Below, piece after piece: positions 54,301 to 64,000 of a stretch of DNA of 64,000 nucleotides. Source of the DNA: Doris montereyensis (lineage: Eukaryota; Mollusca; Gastropoda; Nudibranchia; Dorididae); contig JAXRKP010000063.1 in the NCBI GenBank assembly GCA_037039925.1, positions 507,667 through 571,666 of the forward strand, read 5' to 3'. A program made the position numbers and the translations under genes. Positions within the stretch are counted from its first letter, which is position 1; every line of letters begins with the position of its first letter. The notes beneath the pieces were generated by a model that ran no database searches, was not told the origin of the DNA, and saw nothing but the letters and a program-made list of their open reading frames with translations.

Positions 54301-57300
54301 ATTTCTCTTTCTCTTCCGATACCGTATGTCAGACTCAGTCGCCTCTTATTTTGCCATCATATGTTTTCACATCGATTTTCTTCACGCTCTCCCTTCCCCG
54401 CCTCTATTCTACTATCAGGCCGTGCGTGCATGATATCCTTCGATCATACAACCTCCTCTATTCTTACCGAACACTTGCATTTGCCTTTCGGTCATCCATA
54501 AACTCCGACTCTCCATATATGCTCTCTCTAATACTAATACACACATGCGTGATTGGTCGCATTAAACACACACAAATATTCTGTCTAGCTTTTCTTACAC
54601 ACACACACGTGCACGATTGGACTTAAAATATGCACATTGCCCTCTGTCTCACTCCCTTTGACACTAACCATACATTACAACGTACGCGATCAGCTTTTTA
54701 ACACACACGGCATTCTTAATCTCTCCAGAGTAAAAATTAAATTGAAGAAAGGAGGCTGGGCCGTAGATAAGCAGTTCATGGCATTGTATAGGCGCTAAAA
54801 CTGAAGAAAGTATTGAAAGCTTTGTGTCGAAATCCGATACTAATTCCCTGAGCAAACTTTACAATTTTAAAGAAGGTATCCAAATCGTTTAGTTTCAACA
54901 TGAAAGAATCGCCAAACAGCAAAGCATGCATGACCGGAAATGGATGACAAAATGATCATTCATCATCCACGATCGTATTCGCATTTTCCTATTTCGCGGT
55001 GCCGATAATTGTTCATGTCTACTTCGATTTCCCTGATTTTCCCTCATGTTCGTCCTCAATACATCATTTCCCCTGGTATTTTATCGAATGGGAAACATTT
55101 TTTTCGTTTTCAAAGATTTCCCTGATGCATGGAAACCCTGCTTTTACTACCTGAGCCCCATTTCCTACTTGTTTTCCTACCCAAAACATCAATTTCCGAT
55201 CATTTCAGACCTGAGTATGAAAAATCCGACATATTTCCGACCTTGCTGGACACCCTGATATAAGCATCAAAGGGGACTTCAACTTCTGCTCACGGTCTGT
55301 CAACTCCTTTCATTGATTGTTACAATTTTGCAGGAAGCCTCTACATCTGCAAAATGATATTCTTATGCTAAGATTAAGATGATATGAGATCTCTAAATTT
55401 CCTAGACATCACCGATATCGTTTCTGTAAACCAATTCTCTGTGTAACAGTGTACTTGCTTGTAGACCATACGATCTTAATTCCTTCATTTGATTTAATAT
55501 TTCATTTGATTTTTTAAGTGCAGTAAAATATGTTGTAATTGTCTTATATAATGCAGGGATTCGTGCATATCTATGTTTAAGTGAAAGAATGCAGGTGTGT
55601 GTGTATGTATATGCACCACAATGTCTTTCTCGATGGATATAATAGAGTCATCCTGTATCTTTCAATACATGAGTGGTCGTTTAATTTTGATTACCTTAAA
55701 CTTCATCCAGGAAAAAAGAAACTTTAGCAAAACATTTTTCACATACACATCACAAACTGAATAACTTCTATTTGAAATACATTGTCTGACTTCTGTTTTC
55801 CATCCAAAACTTCACTGTCATGTCTTATTCATGTTAAGTTTCTGTTTTTATAATTTGCCATTCTTCCTTTTGTTGAACTACTGCAATATTATTACTTCTT
55901 AAGGCTTCTAAGAAACTCATATGAGACAAGAAAGGGTAAAATTTTACACATCCTACTATATCAACGTAAAATTGTGTTACATGTGAAATGTAATACAGGC
56001 TTACTGATAGCATCTGTTGACTGAGTTGACAAAAAAAGAGAGTCTTTCCTCGGATCAAATTCAGTTTAAGAAGGGCTGCCACCAAAGAATACTTGTCTTC
56101 ATCTTCACATCTGAATTTTGTACGAAGTCACACAAACACAAAGCAAGAGTTTGAAATGTAACTAGAAACCATTACAACTTAAGGACTGAAAGTGATTTTG
56201 AATTACACAAGTGAAACCTGTATCTGGTAACATAATAGTAATAGTTAAGTAATTTGGAAACGAAAGCAAAAATATTTCAATGAACATTTAATAATATATT
56301 TTGTATATGAAACAGTATACAATCAGTATTGTGAGGTGATATAATTAATCAAGATTTAAAAGGGATTTAGAAATCAAAATATGTCTTTACAGCAAAATAA
56401 ATAAATGTATTAATCATAAACCTTCCTCAAGTAGATTCCATCCTAGGTTAAAAAAGAAACTAAAAATAACAACAAAAAAACAAGCATAAAACCACACATA
56501 CAATACTGGTGGGCCAAGAGAAGAAGTTGAAAGACAAAAACAAACTCACTTGATGTGATACTGATCCAATTGTGTTGATTCTGGGAGCTGAGAGTCCTCT
56601 AATTTGAGAATTACCTGTACATGTTTTGGGGAAACCAATTGAAAATACAATATCAGGTTTTTTTTTAGTCCATGAATTACGATAACAGTATTAACAGCAA
56701 AACTAAAAAAAAAAAAAAAAGAAAAAGCTCTATGTTTATAAATAATTCAAATACAAAAATATAATATACTTTTTGGTTTGAGATTTATACAAAACAGAAT
56801 TCTAAAATTTCTACCAAGAAAAAAGGAATTAAAAAAAAAAGAAATGCCCAGCACTGAGAGCTTGTATCCATTCTAAATGCTTAACAGCAAGAAAGATAAG
56901 GAGTACTTTATTTCAAAACTTTAGCTTCAGGTATGGCTTCATTTGAGCTAATTAAATCAGTAAAAAAATATATAAATAACAGATGCAAAATGTGTCAGTG
57001 AATGAGCCAAGAAAATATAGACGAAAGAATATGGAAGAGTTGTCTCATTGCAAAATATAGATAAGTTGAATTATACAAACCGCATTATGCAAAACAAGCT
57101 TCTTCAGATTTTTCACATCATCTCCTAGAGTTGCTGACATCATGAATGCTTGATATATCCTTGGAAAATTACTATATAGTAGGAATAAATAATATTCAAC
57201 ACATACAAAATTTTCAAACTTCTTGAAAATAATACATCTATGGAATAATGGTGCATCTCAACCAAAAGGTCATGGGTTTGTGCCCTGACAGGTTGAAACA

Positions 57301-60300
57301 TTTTCTCAAGCTTTTTGGGTAAAACCCACTCCCCTGGTCCAGATAGGTGGAGAAACGCCTAGTCACAATAGAGATGGATGATAATAAGTACAGATTACAA
57401 CATTTCTGTGATTAAAGACCCCTGGCTGTTCACAAGGCAGTCTGCATAAAAAAATTTTTATATTAAAATCCTGATATCACCTTAGATGTGAATGTGGGTA
57501 AAATCAAATCAAAGGTAAATAAAAACATAGGATACAAAATTTCAAATACAAAAAGGACGAATATCTACAACAGAAAGAGATTTTTGCTTTTAAATTGCTC
57601 AACAAGTCTGCTTATTTTCCCTTAATTAAATAAATTTAAAAAAAGAAGGAAGTGAAATATAAGATGTATAGAGTGATGTTTAGGAAATGTACCACGAGAA
57701 CAGCATTGAATGCTGGTAAACTTTCAATTGAGTGCAAACATTCCTGCCCTTCCCCTGATCAACATTTTAAAATATAAATCCAAAGGATCTATGTTATGTC
57801 ACCAAATTCTTCAGTCTTCTTTCAGTGGACACTTGAATGTTATATTAAGTAGAACAAATGGAAGAATAAAACTGCGAGTCAAATTTGACTGCCAATACTG
57901 TTTACATGTTGACATCTTCAAAATGATATCTTTATTTGTAACAACCACTTCATATCAAATTTACTGATTCAAAGACAAATGTGTTTTATCCACTAGTAAT
58001 CATGAGTGTGAGGAAATTAATCCAATCAGGAGTACAAAAGGCAGTGGTGTTTTCTGATACACATGGCAATTCCTTTCCCAAAGAATAAACTAATCCTTGT
58101 GCAACATTACCAAACTGAAGCTAGCCAGTACAAAATAGAGTTCTCTCACATAATGATATGTCTGAGCGTGAACAAGAAGTTGTGAAACCTTTCCCCAAGT
58201 AAAAAATCCAAAACAAACTTAGTCAACAGCAAATATTAAAAATTACAACTAGTAGAACAAATATTTAAAAAACTCATTCTGAAACAATAGCTTCTCCAAA
58301 AATAAAATTGTCAACAAATCATGAAAAATGATTGAAACACTTTTACTTGTAAATACGGGGGAAAGAAAAATCAAATCGATGTTTTGCTCACTTTAATAAC
58401 TCCTTGATGTCTGATTCATATCCAAAAGAAAAAACTAGATCTGCTTCATCAACCACCAGCATCTCAAGACTTTCTTTAATGCACAGATTTTCCGCTCTTA
58501 TGTGCGCCAGAAGCCGACTTGGTGTAGCCACAACTACATCTGGTTTCTCCAGCAGCAAAGCCCTGTGAATGTAAGATTTTTTAATAACTATGCTACTGAG
58601 AAAATTAAAAGCATCTTGTTTCTTTCAAAGAAGAAGAAGAATTAGTCTAGAATGAAGATAACGTTTAATACGTTGATTCGATGTATTTTTCAGATTGGGA
58701 TTCTTATTTGTAGGCTAATGAAAGGATGTTATGCAAGGATAGCAGTGCGTATATATAAAAAACAAATATACATTTTATCCCAGTCTCTGCATGACACATA
58801 AGATAATGTATGTTCCAATACTATGCATTAAATTGTTTTTATCAATTTAATTACAGTGATGGTGACATTGGTAGACAGTTGGATTTGAGAACATAATGTT
58901 GTAGCTTTGAATTCTAGTTTGCTTGTTCTAATGATGTGTATATACATAAGACAAATTAACACAGTTGAAATAACCTGGTTGAGAATAGGCAACATCTCTA
59001 CCCAGACGGTAATACATTTAAATGGCCACCATCTTGTCCAAGGGGTGAAACTACAATTTACTTCAGTTCTCTAGGGGATGCAAGGCCATAAAGGAACTTT
59101 ATATTAATAAATTGTCAGCATAAGCAAAACAAAATATTAAAAAGACTTGAAAGAGTAAAAATAACACTAATGAACATTTTGTACCGTTGGGTTGGTAGTG
59201 GAACTCGTGGGGAAATATCAACACACTTCACATCTCTTGAGCAACCAGTACTCAACTCCTGTAAACAAAAAAGAGAAAAACATTTGGATACAGAAAACCA
59301 TAAGAATTTATTTCTGAAGAAATGATCACTTAAACAACAAAATAAAGTAACCATTTTCTTAAATTTGAGCGCAAGGCATAATTAATTAAAATCTGAATGA
59401 AAGACGACAGTAAGGAGAAATTGACTGAAATGTCAATAATGCATGACATGTATATATTTAAAGGAGCATTTACAGTATATCCCTAATGAAAAAAAATGAA
59501 GAGACATATATATTATAAAAATATGCCTGTTCAGCAAACATTATTTTTTGCATTGTTAATAAAATAAACATACCTGGATATTCTTGAGTGCTTGGCTACA
59601 CAACTCCTTTGAAGGTGTGAGAACTATAGCTCTTGTCTCCTGAGATGATGCTCTCTGATTAAAAAAAGAAAACAAAAACACTAAACAAATGAAATTAATT
59701 GTCTTGTTTAGGTATCAAAATTTGAAGGATACTCAAAAAACTTAACAAAGCAACAACAATAGGTGACAACAAATATAATGTGTGCAAAAAGAAAAAAAAA
59801 GTCAATCATTACCAATATTACAAATATTTTACCTCTTTTAAGTCAAGAAGTTTCTGTAATATTACAATAGCATAAGCAGCTGTCTTGCCCGAGCCAGTAC
59901 GAGCTCTTGCAAGGATATCTTTACCCTCTAAGGCTAGAGGTATGGCCTTTTCTTGAATTGGTGTAGGTTGTGACCATCCTAACTTCGAAATAGCCTGAAA
60001 GATACAACAAGGTTAACAAATATGAATAATAGCCTAAATGATATTATGATAGATCTGGTCATCATAGAGAATAAATGAAAAAAAAAAGTAAATTACCCCC
60101 CCAAAAAAAAATTCACTCAAACTACATGTGTAATATAATTTATCTTTGTAAAAGGGACACAAGTTGATATTGCATTCCAGGCATTATTTCAAGGCATGTC
60201 CAACCTAACAAATCCAGACATCAGCATTTATGATAATTACAGTAACCCTTACTTTAACATAATGTTACCCTCTGATTCCCCAAAAGACGAGTGCCCCATT

Positions 60301-62458
60301 TGTTTGAGAAAAAAAAATCTTCTAAATCTGAATACTGTTGCTTGATAAAAGAAGACAACTAAGGGTGCATTTCCACTGAGGCCTTTTTGGGCAAGCATTG
60401 CGAGTGGATCTGGTGTATGTATCGAATGAATAGAGGTATCTTCTTGTGACTTCAAGAATGTTGAGACAGACTTTTTTTTTTTGTACAGGTGGTGAAACAG
60501 TGAAAGTTCACTTGTAAGTAGTAATTTTCACATGTATCATTTAGGAGACCAGATGGCCGAGTGGCTTGCCAAAGTTAAAGGCATATGATTGCACTGTAAC
60601 CCAGAGGTACTGTGGGTTCAAGCCCCACTTCAGGCATGTCGTTTTTTGCCAGGCAAGAAAATGTACATGATTTGCTCACTTGGACAACATAGGTAACTAT
60701 TGTTACATTGCGTGGTAGTCTATAGATTTAACCTCGAAAAAGAAATTGGAATGCCAGCGCGACACCTTTCTTCCCGGGCCACCCTTACAGCACTATTTTT
60801 CATTTTATTAATCTACCCTGACATTTCGCTCTAGAGTCAAGTCGCCAGTACTCGCACACGCCCATCTCTCGCAAACTTCGTGCTTTCGCGTCGATTGTTA
60901 CCAAAATTACACTGTTTTCCCCGACACCACGTATCGCACATACACAGTTATCCTTTCCCTTCGCTTCCTACCTATTTTTGAGACGACACGTCCTTATCTG
61001 CTATATTTTTTAGAAGAAAATCTTCGCGAATCGAGAAGTAAGTAAGAACATCCGCCATTTTTATTTTTCGCTAGTGGGACCTGTAACTTTACTTAGTGAT
61101 ATGGATTTATGGGAATAATTCTATATTTAGTTTTTGTTGTTGAGAATGACTGGAAAATCCCTTCTATATTTAACTATGCCTTGGAATGCCGCGTGTTCGT
61201 AGCTATTATGCTGTTTATGGGACTGTGCGAAAGAGGGGATCAGTTTTCTATAGGAGTGCCACTAGTCGCACAGCGCCCAACTCTCACTCATATTTGAGTA
61301 AATTGAGTAGTAAAGCATATATAATACGATGCTGACTACGGCTATTTTTTGTGGGGCTTTTAAACTACGTTTTGCTGGAGAGAGAGAGAGAGAGTTCATA
61401 TTTTAATTTTTGAGTAAGAAAATTGATTAACAAATCTTTCACTTTCAGAAATGACTTCAACTATAAAATCTCGCCTAAAGAATATAAAATATTCTGAGTT
61501 GGTGAGAAAGACAGTGAATTTTGTGAATGGATTGGCTGCGTTTGTGGGAGGTGGTTTCACATAGGTTGTCTGAAGGATGCAAGTTTGCAAGGGATGAGCA
61601 TGAATGAGATTGAGAAAATAACATGTTTGTGAAAGTTGTTAAGCATTATCATAAATAAAATCATGACTTTTATATCCAACATTTTTTTCTCAGCTCTTCT
61701 GTTTTACACTACAGTGTGTGACTGCTGGTGCTGTCTGTGCGACATCATGTGTTTTAATTAAGGTGTCAGAGAGTGAGTGGGTAACTGCTGGCGCTAGCTG
61801 TGTGACATGAGTAAATTAATTGTGAGTAAATTAATTGTGAGAGGGTTACAGAACTGTTTTGGGGGCGAGTTAGCCATTGTTAGCAATGAAACAACTCTCA
61901 AAGCTTTTAACTGAGCTAAATTGTATCAAAACTTTGGATTTGATCGTAAATCGGGGTCATTTACAGTGCACTTTGAGACTGTGCGAGTGCCGGAGCACAG
62001 GTTGTGCGACTTCAGGCAACTCTCAAGTTTGCTGTGCGAGATGGGGGAACCATAATGGTCGTGCGAAAAGGGTCGTGTGTGAAAGTCAATCACACAATTG
62101 GCTCGACATGCCACCTCTCGCTCAGGAAAAGATAACTCTTAAACATGGTAGCATCAAATTCAGGATCAAGCACAAAGAGCTTAAGTTACAAGAGTGACAT
62201 GCCCCTTCCGGCCGTTAGTGTGCGAGTGCCGGGGACTTCACTCTAGATCTAAATCTAGACCCAGGTATTTAGATATTGTGTCAAGGCATAAATCTACATA
62301 CACGAGATAGATCTTAGATCTAGATATAAATCTACCTCGAGGATTCTGTCGTCAATGCCCATTTCATGGAACTGCAATGTCTCTGGTTCTTCATCATCAT
62401 CTTCCTCCATGTCTGTCGTCCTTTTACTTTTAGAAGGTTTCTGTGCTGATGTCGTCAT
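45314..62458 (-). CDS. DDX56: ATP-dependent DEAD-box RNA helicase DDX56, split gene
   Basis: DDX56 is a nucleolar helicase of large-subunit ribosome assembly. Exons, in transcript order: 62336-62458, 59833-59994, 59574-59654, 59185-59258, 58392-58562, 57081-57171, 56550-56614, 56005-56110, 53427-53498, 52932-53060, 51914-52027, 51532-51632, 50818-50897, 50425-50514, 46352-46457, 45990-46105 and 45314-45391. All introns are GT-AG and phases agree across the gene with one exception (exon 8). About 585 residues, human 547. Motifs: Q motif [15 protein letters not shown]; Walker [56 protein letters not shown]56 hallmarks follow ([40 protein letters not shown]) with a basic C-terminus (KKKRRKKK). 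Exon 8 has one extra base in a seven-base T run (56031-56037, sense strand T), which breaks [10 protein letters not shown]. An AATAAA overlaps the stop region (45310-45315). Confidence 0.94.
46915..47000 (+). repeat. Dispersed repeat family R copy
   Basis: AAGCAGGATGAAAGATAGGT, GTAAAGAAGAAGGATCTACC and CATCTACCACCCATCC match the family order. It lies in a DDX56 intron. Confidence 0.45.
47391..48110 (+). pseudogene. Retrotransposon endonuclease domain remnant
   Basis: Frames in pieces read [20 protein letters not shown] then [43 protein letters not shown]; and [14 protein letters not shown]. The order N...E(T)...GDxNA...SDHH is that of APE-like endonucleases. At least three frame breaks separate them. 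Confidence 0.85.
48760..50147 (+). pseudogene. Retrotransposon reverse transcriptase remnant, motif A deleted
   Basis: 48979-49191 reads [20 protein letters not shown] through [20 protein letters not shown]. 49261-49617 reads [20 protein letters not shown] and [20 protein letters not shown]. The palm motif carrying the first catalytic Asp, expected between NYGIP and MGAIKSFY, is missing, apparently by an internal deletion. It is catalytically dead. Confidence 0.85.
53649..55257. mobile_element. Possible hAT-like element, CAGGG ends
   Basis: The left end, CAGGGCGTCCAGCA, and the right end, TGCTGGACACCCTG, are inverted repeats of about 14 bp with one mismatch. TTTCC/GGAAA words cluster near both ends. 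The flanks share ATATA but no clean 8-bp duplication is visible. There is no transposase. It lies in the DDX56 intron between exons 8 and 9. Confidence 0.5.
56005..56110 (-). CDS. DDX56: DDX56 exon 8 with one-base insertion
   Basis: It reads [20 protein letters not shown] then GKTLFF in frame. After TTTTTTT the family sequence VNSVNRCYQ is found one frame over. Removing one T from the run makes the exon 105 nt and puts its donor (CA|gtaagc) in phase with exon 9 ([16 protein letters not shown]). Confidence 0.9.
57245..57380 (+). repeat. tRNA-derived SINE, family B
   Basis: GGTCATGGGTTTGTGCCC serves as the B-box region, followed by 'ttttgggtaaaacccactcc' and 'ggtggagaaacgcc'. It is related to the minus-strand copy at 14600-14755. 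It lies in a DDX56 intron. Confidence 0.5.
58860..59100 (+). repeat. Diverged SINE, family A-like
   Basis: 'ggtagacagttggatttgag', 'gtagctttgaattctagt' and the end 'ccttgtccaaggggtga'-type and 'aaggccataaaggaacttta' words echo family A. It is heavily decayed; it lies in the DDX56 intron between exons 4 and 5. Confidence 0.4.
60541..60720 (+). repeat. tRNA-derived SINE, family C (Ser/Leu-like head)
   Basis: The A box is CAGATGGCCGAGTGGCTTGCC and the B box is GGTTCAAGCCC (60613-60623), with a long variable-loop-like stretch between. The acceptor stem is not formed and a non-tRNA tail follows, so it is a SINE. It lies in DDX56 intron 1. Confidence 0.6.
60831..62246. mobile_element. TIR DNA transposon carrying a PHD-finger remnant (copy 2)
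   Basis: It is collinear with 22750-24121 over its whole length, with small indels. The left end is CTAGAGTCAAGTCGCCAGTA and the right end CACTCTAG. The GTGCGA/TCGCAC subterminal words are kept. It sits in DDX56 intron 1, about 90 bp from the start-codon exon. Confidence 0.82.
61509..61642 (+). pseudogene. PHD-type zinc-finger fragment (copy 2)
   Basis: It reads [20 protein letters not shown], so one residue between the paired Cys differs from copy 1 (V for D). After NEIEK the frame breaks differently from copy 1, which suggests the two copies decayed independently. Confidence 0.6.
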
Positions 62459-62643
62459 TAGAGTTGATTTTGACTAGCAGAACAACAAATTTAGCTGACT
62501 AGTTGTTAAATCATTAAGCAGTCCTACACTTGAAACAAACTTCAATCGCGAAATGTAATAGATCTAGATCTAGATCTAGATGTACTACACTTCACATTCA
62601 CGCACTAAACAAACGTGGGGGTATGCTACAGAGAGTATTAGAC

Positions 62644-63532
62644 CGCCCGAGTACTCGCTCGAGTAATTCACAACAGGTGTCACAACTACTCGAGTACTCG
62701 GTCGAGTAATTTTCTTCTATTTTAAAAAAATTAAATATGCTTAAAATTGTTTCTGGAATCTTAGAAGAACTAAAAAAAAAAAAGAGCCAGAACTCTGGAA
62801 CCTACTGACTGAATAGAAACGTAGATCTAGGCCTAGATCTAGATTCTAGACCTAGTTACTAGAATCTAGATCTAGATTCTAGATCTAAATCTAGATCTAA
62901 ATCTAGAATCTAGAATCTAGATTACCTAGAAGATATAAATATATTATCTACTAAGGACTGAAACTTCTCTTCCGAAGTGAAACCACGGCTGGTGAACTCA
63001 TATCATCAAGGCGTTCAAGACTGCTCCCGCAACATATTGATATGCTGCTATTTTTGAACAGCAATTTATAGAAATTGAGAGGAAGAAAAAATCAAAACAA
63101 AAAAACCCCGCCCCACCCCCCCCCCAAAAAATAAAAAAAAAAAAAAAATAAAAACCCAACTAAAAAAAATTAATTCTTACATTTTTTTTTAGAAATTGAG
63201 AAGAAGAAAAAAAACGAAAAAACAAACAAAAGACAAAACAAAAATGTTTTAAAATAAAAAGTCAACTAAAAAAAATAAAATTAATTCTTAATTTTTTTTT
63301 ACAGCAGGGCAATCGTTGATGACTCATGGATGTTTAGTCTACATATATTCAGTTGACTGATCCACAACTCTGAGATTGCCTTCCAGCCAAATTTTTTTTT
63401 ATATAATGTACATTTTCATTTGGCGAAAACTTTGTTCATTAAAACTCGAGTAGAAGTTTGAGTACTCGAGTACTCGCTCGAGTAGTTGGCGGTTGTCCGA
63501 TTGAGTACTCGAGTAGTAAAAGTGCTACTCGC
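62644..63532. mobile_element. Possible TIR transposon with CTCGAGTACTCG palindromic ends
   Basis: Two clusters, 62644-62712 and 63444-63532, are each packed with CGAGTACTCG and CTCGAGTA words, which occur nowhere else in the window. They bracket about 730 bp of A-rich sequence. Self-complementary ends like this are typical of some DNA transposons, but the exact ends and the target duplication are not visible. Confidence 0.4.
63068..63300. repeat. A-rich tandem duplication, about 120-bp unit
   Basis: GAAATTGAGARGAAGAAAAAA ... CAACTAAAAAAAA ... TTAATTCTTA followed by a T run occurs twice in a row. Confidence 0.75.
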
Positions 63533-63947
63533 ACACCTCAAGTATGCTATGCTCGTTTAAATTTCGTTTTCCATTTCATGTTTTCTTCTCATTTTACACT
63601 ACAACTCTATTCCATATTTTATAGATTTCTGAACTTGAATACAAAACTGGGAATGGTGCTACATGTCGGAGTTTTACAAAAACAAAACAAAACAACAGCA
63701 ACAACAGCAACAATAACGACAAAACAAATAACACATCCAAACAGAGCAGCAAAAAATCAAGAAAAACATCACTGTAGTTGATATCATATATACATGTATT
63801 TTAATCACTTCAAAATTTAATTTTCAATTTTTTCTTTCAATCCCTATTTCTGTCTGCTTTATCTTAGCGTTTATGGGGGCTTGTATCTCGGACTCACCCC
63901 CCTCTCTCTCCCTCTATCTGTCTGTCTGTCTTCTGTCTGTCTGTCTG

Positions 63948-63958
<11 letters not shown>

Positions 63959-64000
<42 letters not shown>
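63959..64000. repeat. (TATC)n microsatellite, running off the window
   Basis: At least ten TATC units follow a TCTG/CT tract from about 63917. The repeat is cut by the window end. Confidence 0.95.

Larger units (their letters stand above)
62459..64000. other. DDX56 upstream region, repeats
   Basis: This holds the presumed promoter and 5' UTR of DDX56 (minus strand, upstream of 62458). TAGATC hexamer clusters lie at 62560-62581 and 62820-62925, an A/C-rich tandem duplication at about 63068-63300, palindrome clusters at 62644-62712 and 63444-63532, and a terminal (TATC)n. No gene was recognised. Confidence 0.5.

Noticed and set aside
54234..54626. 130-residue open frame
   Set aside because: It is one of the longest frames in the window, but composition is simple, no domain is recognisable, and it lies inside a DDX56 intron within a probable DNA transposon.

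Overview
The window is eukaryotic, AT-rich and intron-rich. It carries three split protein-coding genes with GT-AG introns in a background crowded with transposon copies, tRNA-derived SINEs and microsatellites. Gene architecture and repeat content suggest a lophotrochozoan animal, probably a mollusc; that assignment is inference, because no species-specific marker was recognised.

Layout. (1) 1-4,279: no gene seen, two SINEs and a decayed MITE. (2) 4,280-19,344, minus strand: NOP56, the box C/D snoRNP core protein, in ten coding exons. (3) 19,345-25,877: intergenic, holding a 1.37 kb TIR element with a PHD-finger remnant (copy 1), a hairpin MITE dimer and a long CT tract. (4) 25,889-38,422, plus strand: a Polycomb-group RING finger gene, most like PCGF6, in nine coding exons with introns full of repeats. 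(5) 38,423-45,313: intergenic, with MITEs and a large foldback-element copy. (6) 45,314-62,458, minus strand: DDX56, a nucleolar DEAD-box helicase, in seventeen coding exons. One of its introns holds a 5'-truncated non-LTR retrotransposon with an 11-bp target-site duplication, and intron 1 holds copy 2 of the PHD/TIR element. (7) 62,459-64,000: upstream region, simple repeats and a probable TIR transposon.

NOP56 and DDX56 both belong to ribosome biogenesis in the nucleolus; PCGF6-like proteins belong to non-canonical PRC1. Nothing in the sequence links the three genes functionally. NOP56 and PCGF are divergent; PCGF and DDX56 are convergent.

Main surprises. NOP56 has seven small indels in otherwise highly conserved exons, mostly in mononucleotide runs. 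DDX56 has one, and PCGF has three junction/phase mismatches that extra Gs could repair. Unpolished homopolymer errors are the leading explanation; gene decay is the alternative. A foldback-element family carries a perfect RFX X-box palindrome in one copy and YY1/PHO-like motifs in others, several of them inside the PCGF gene. I saw no convincing evidence of a wholly new biological system.
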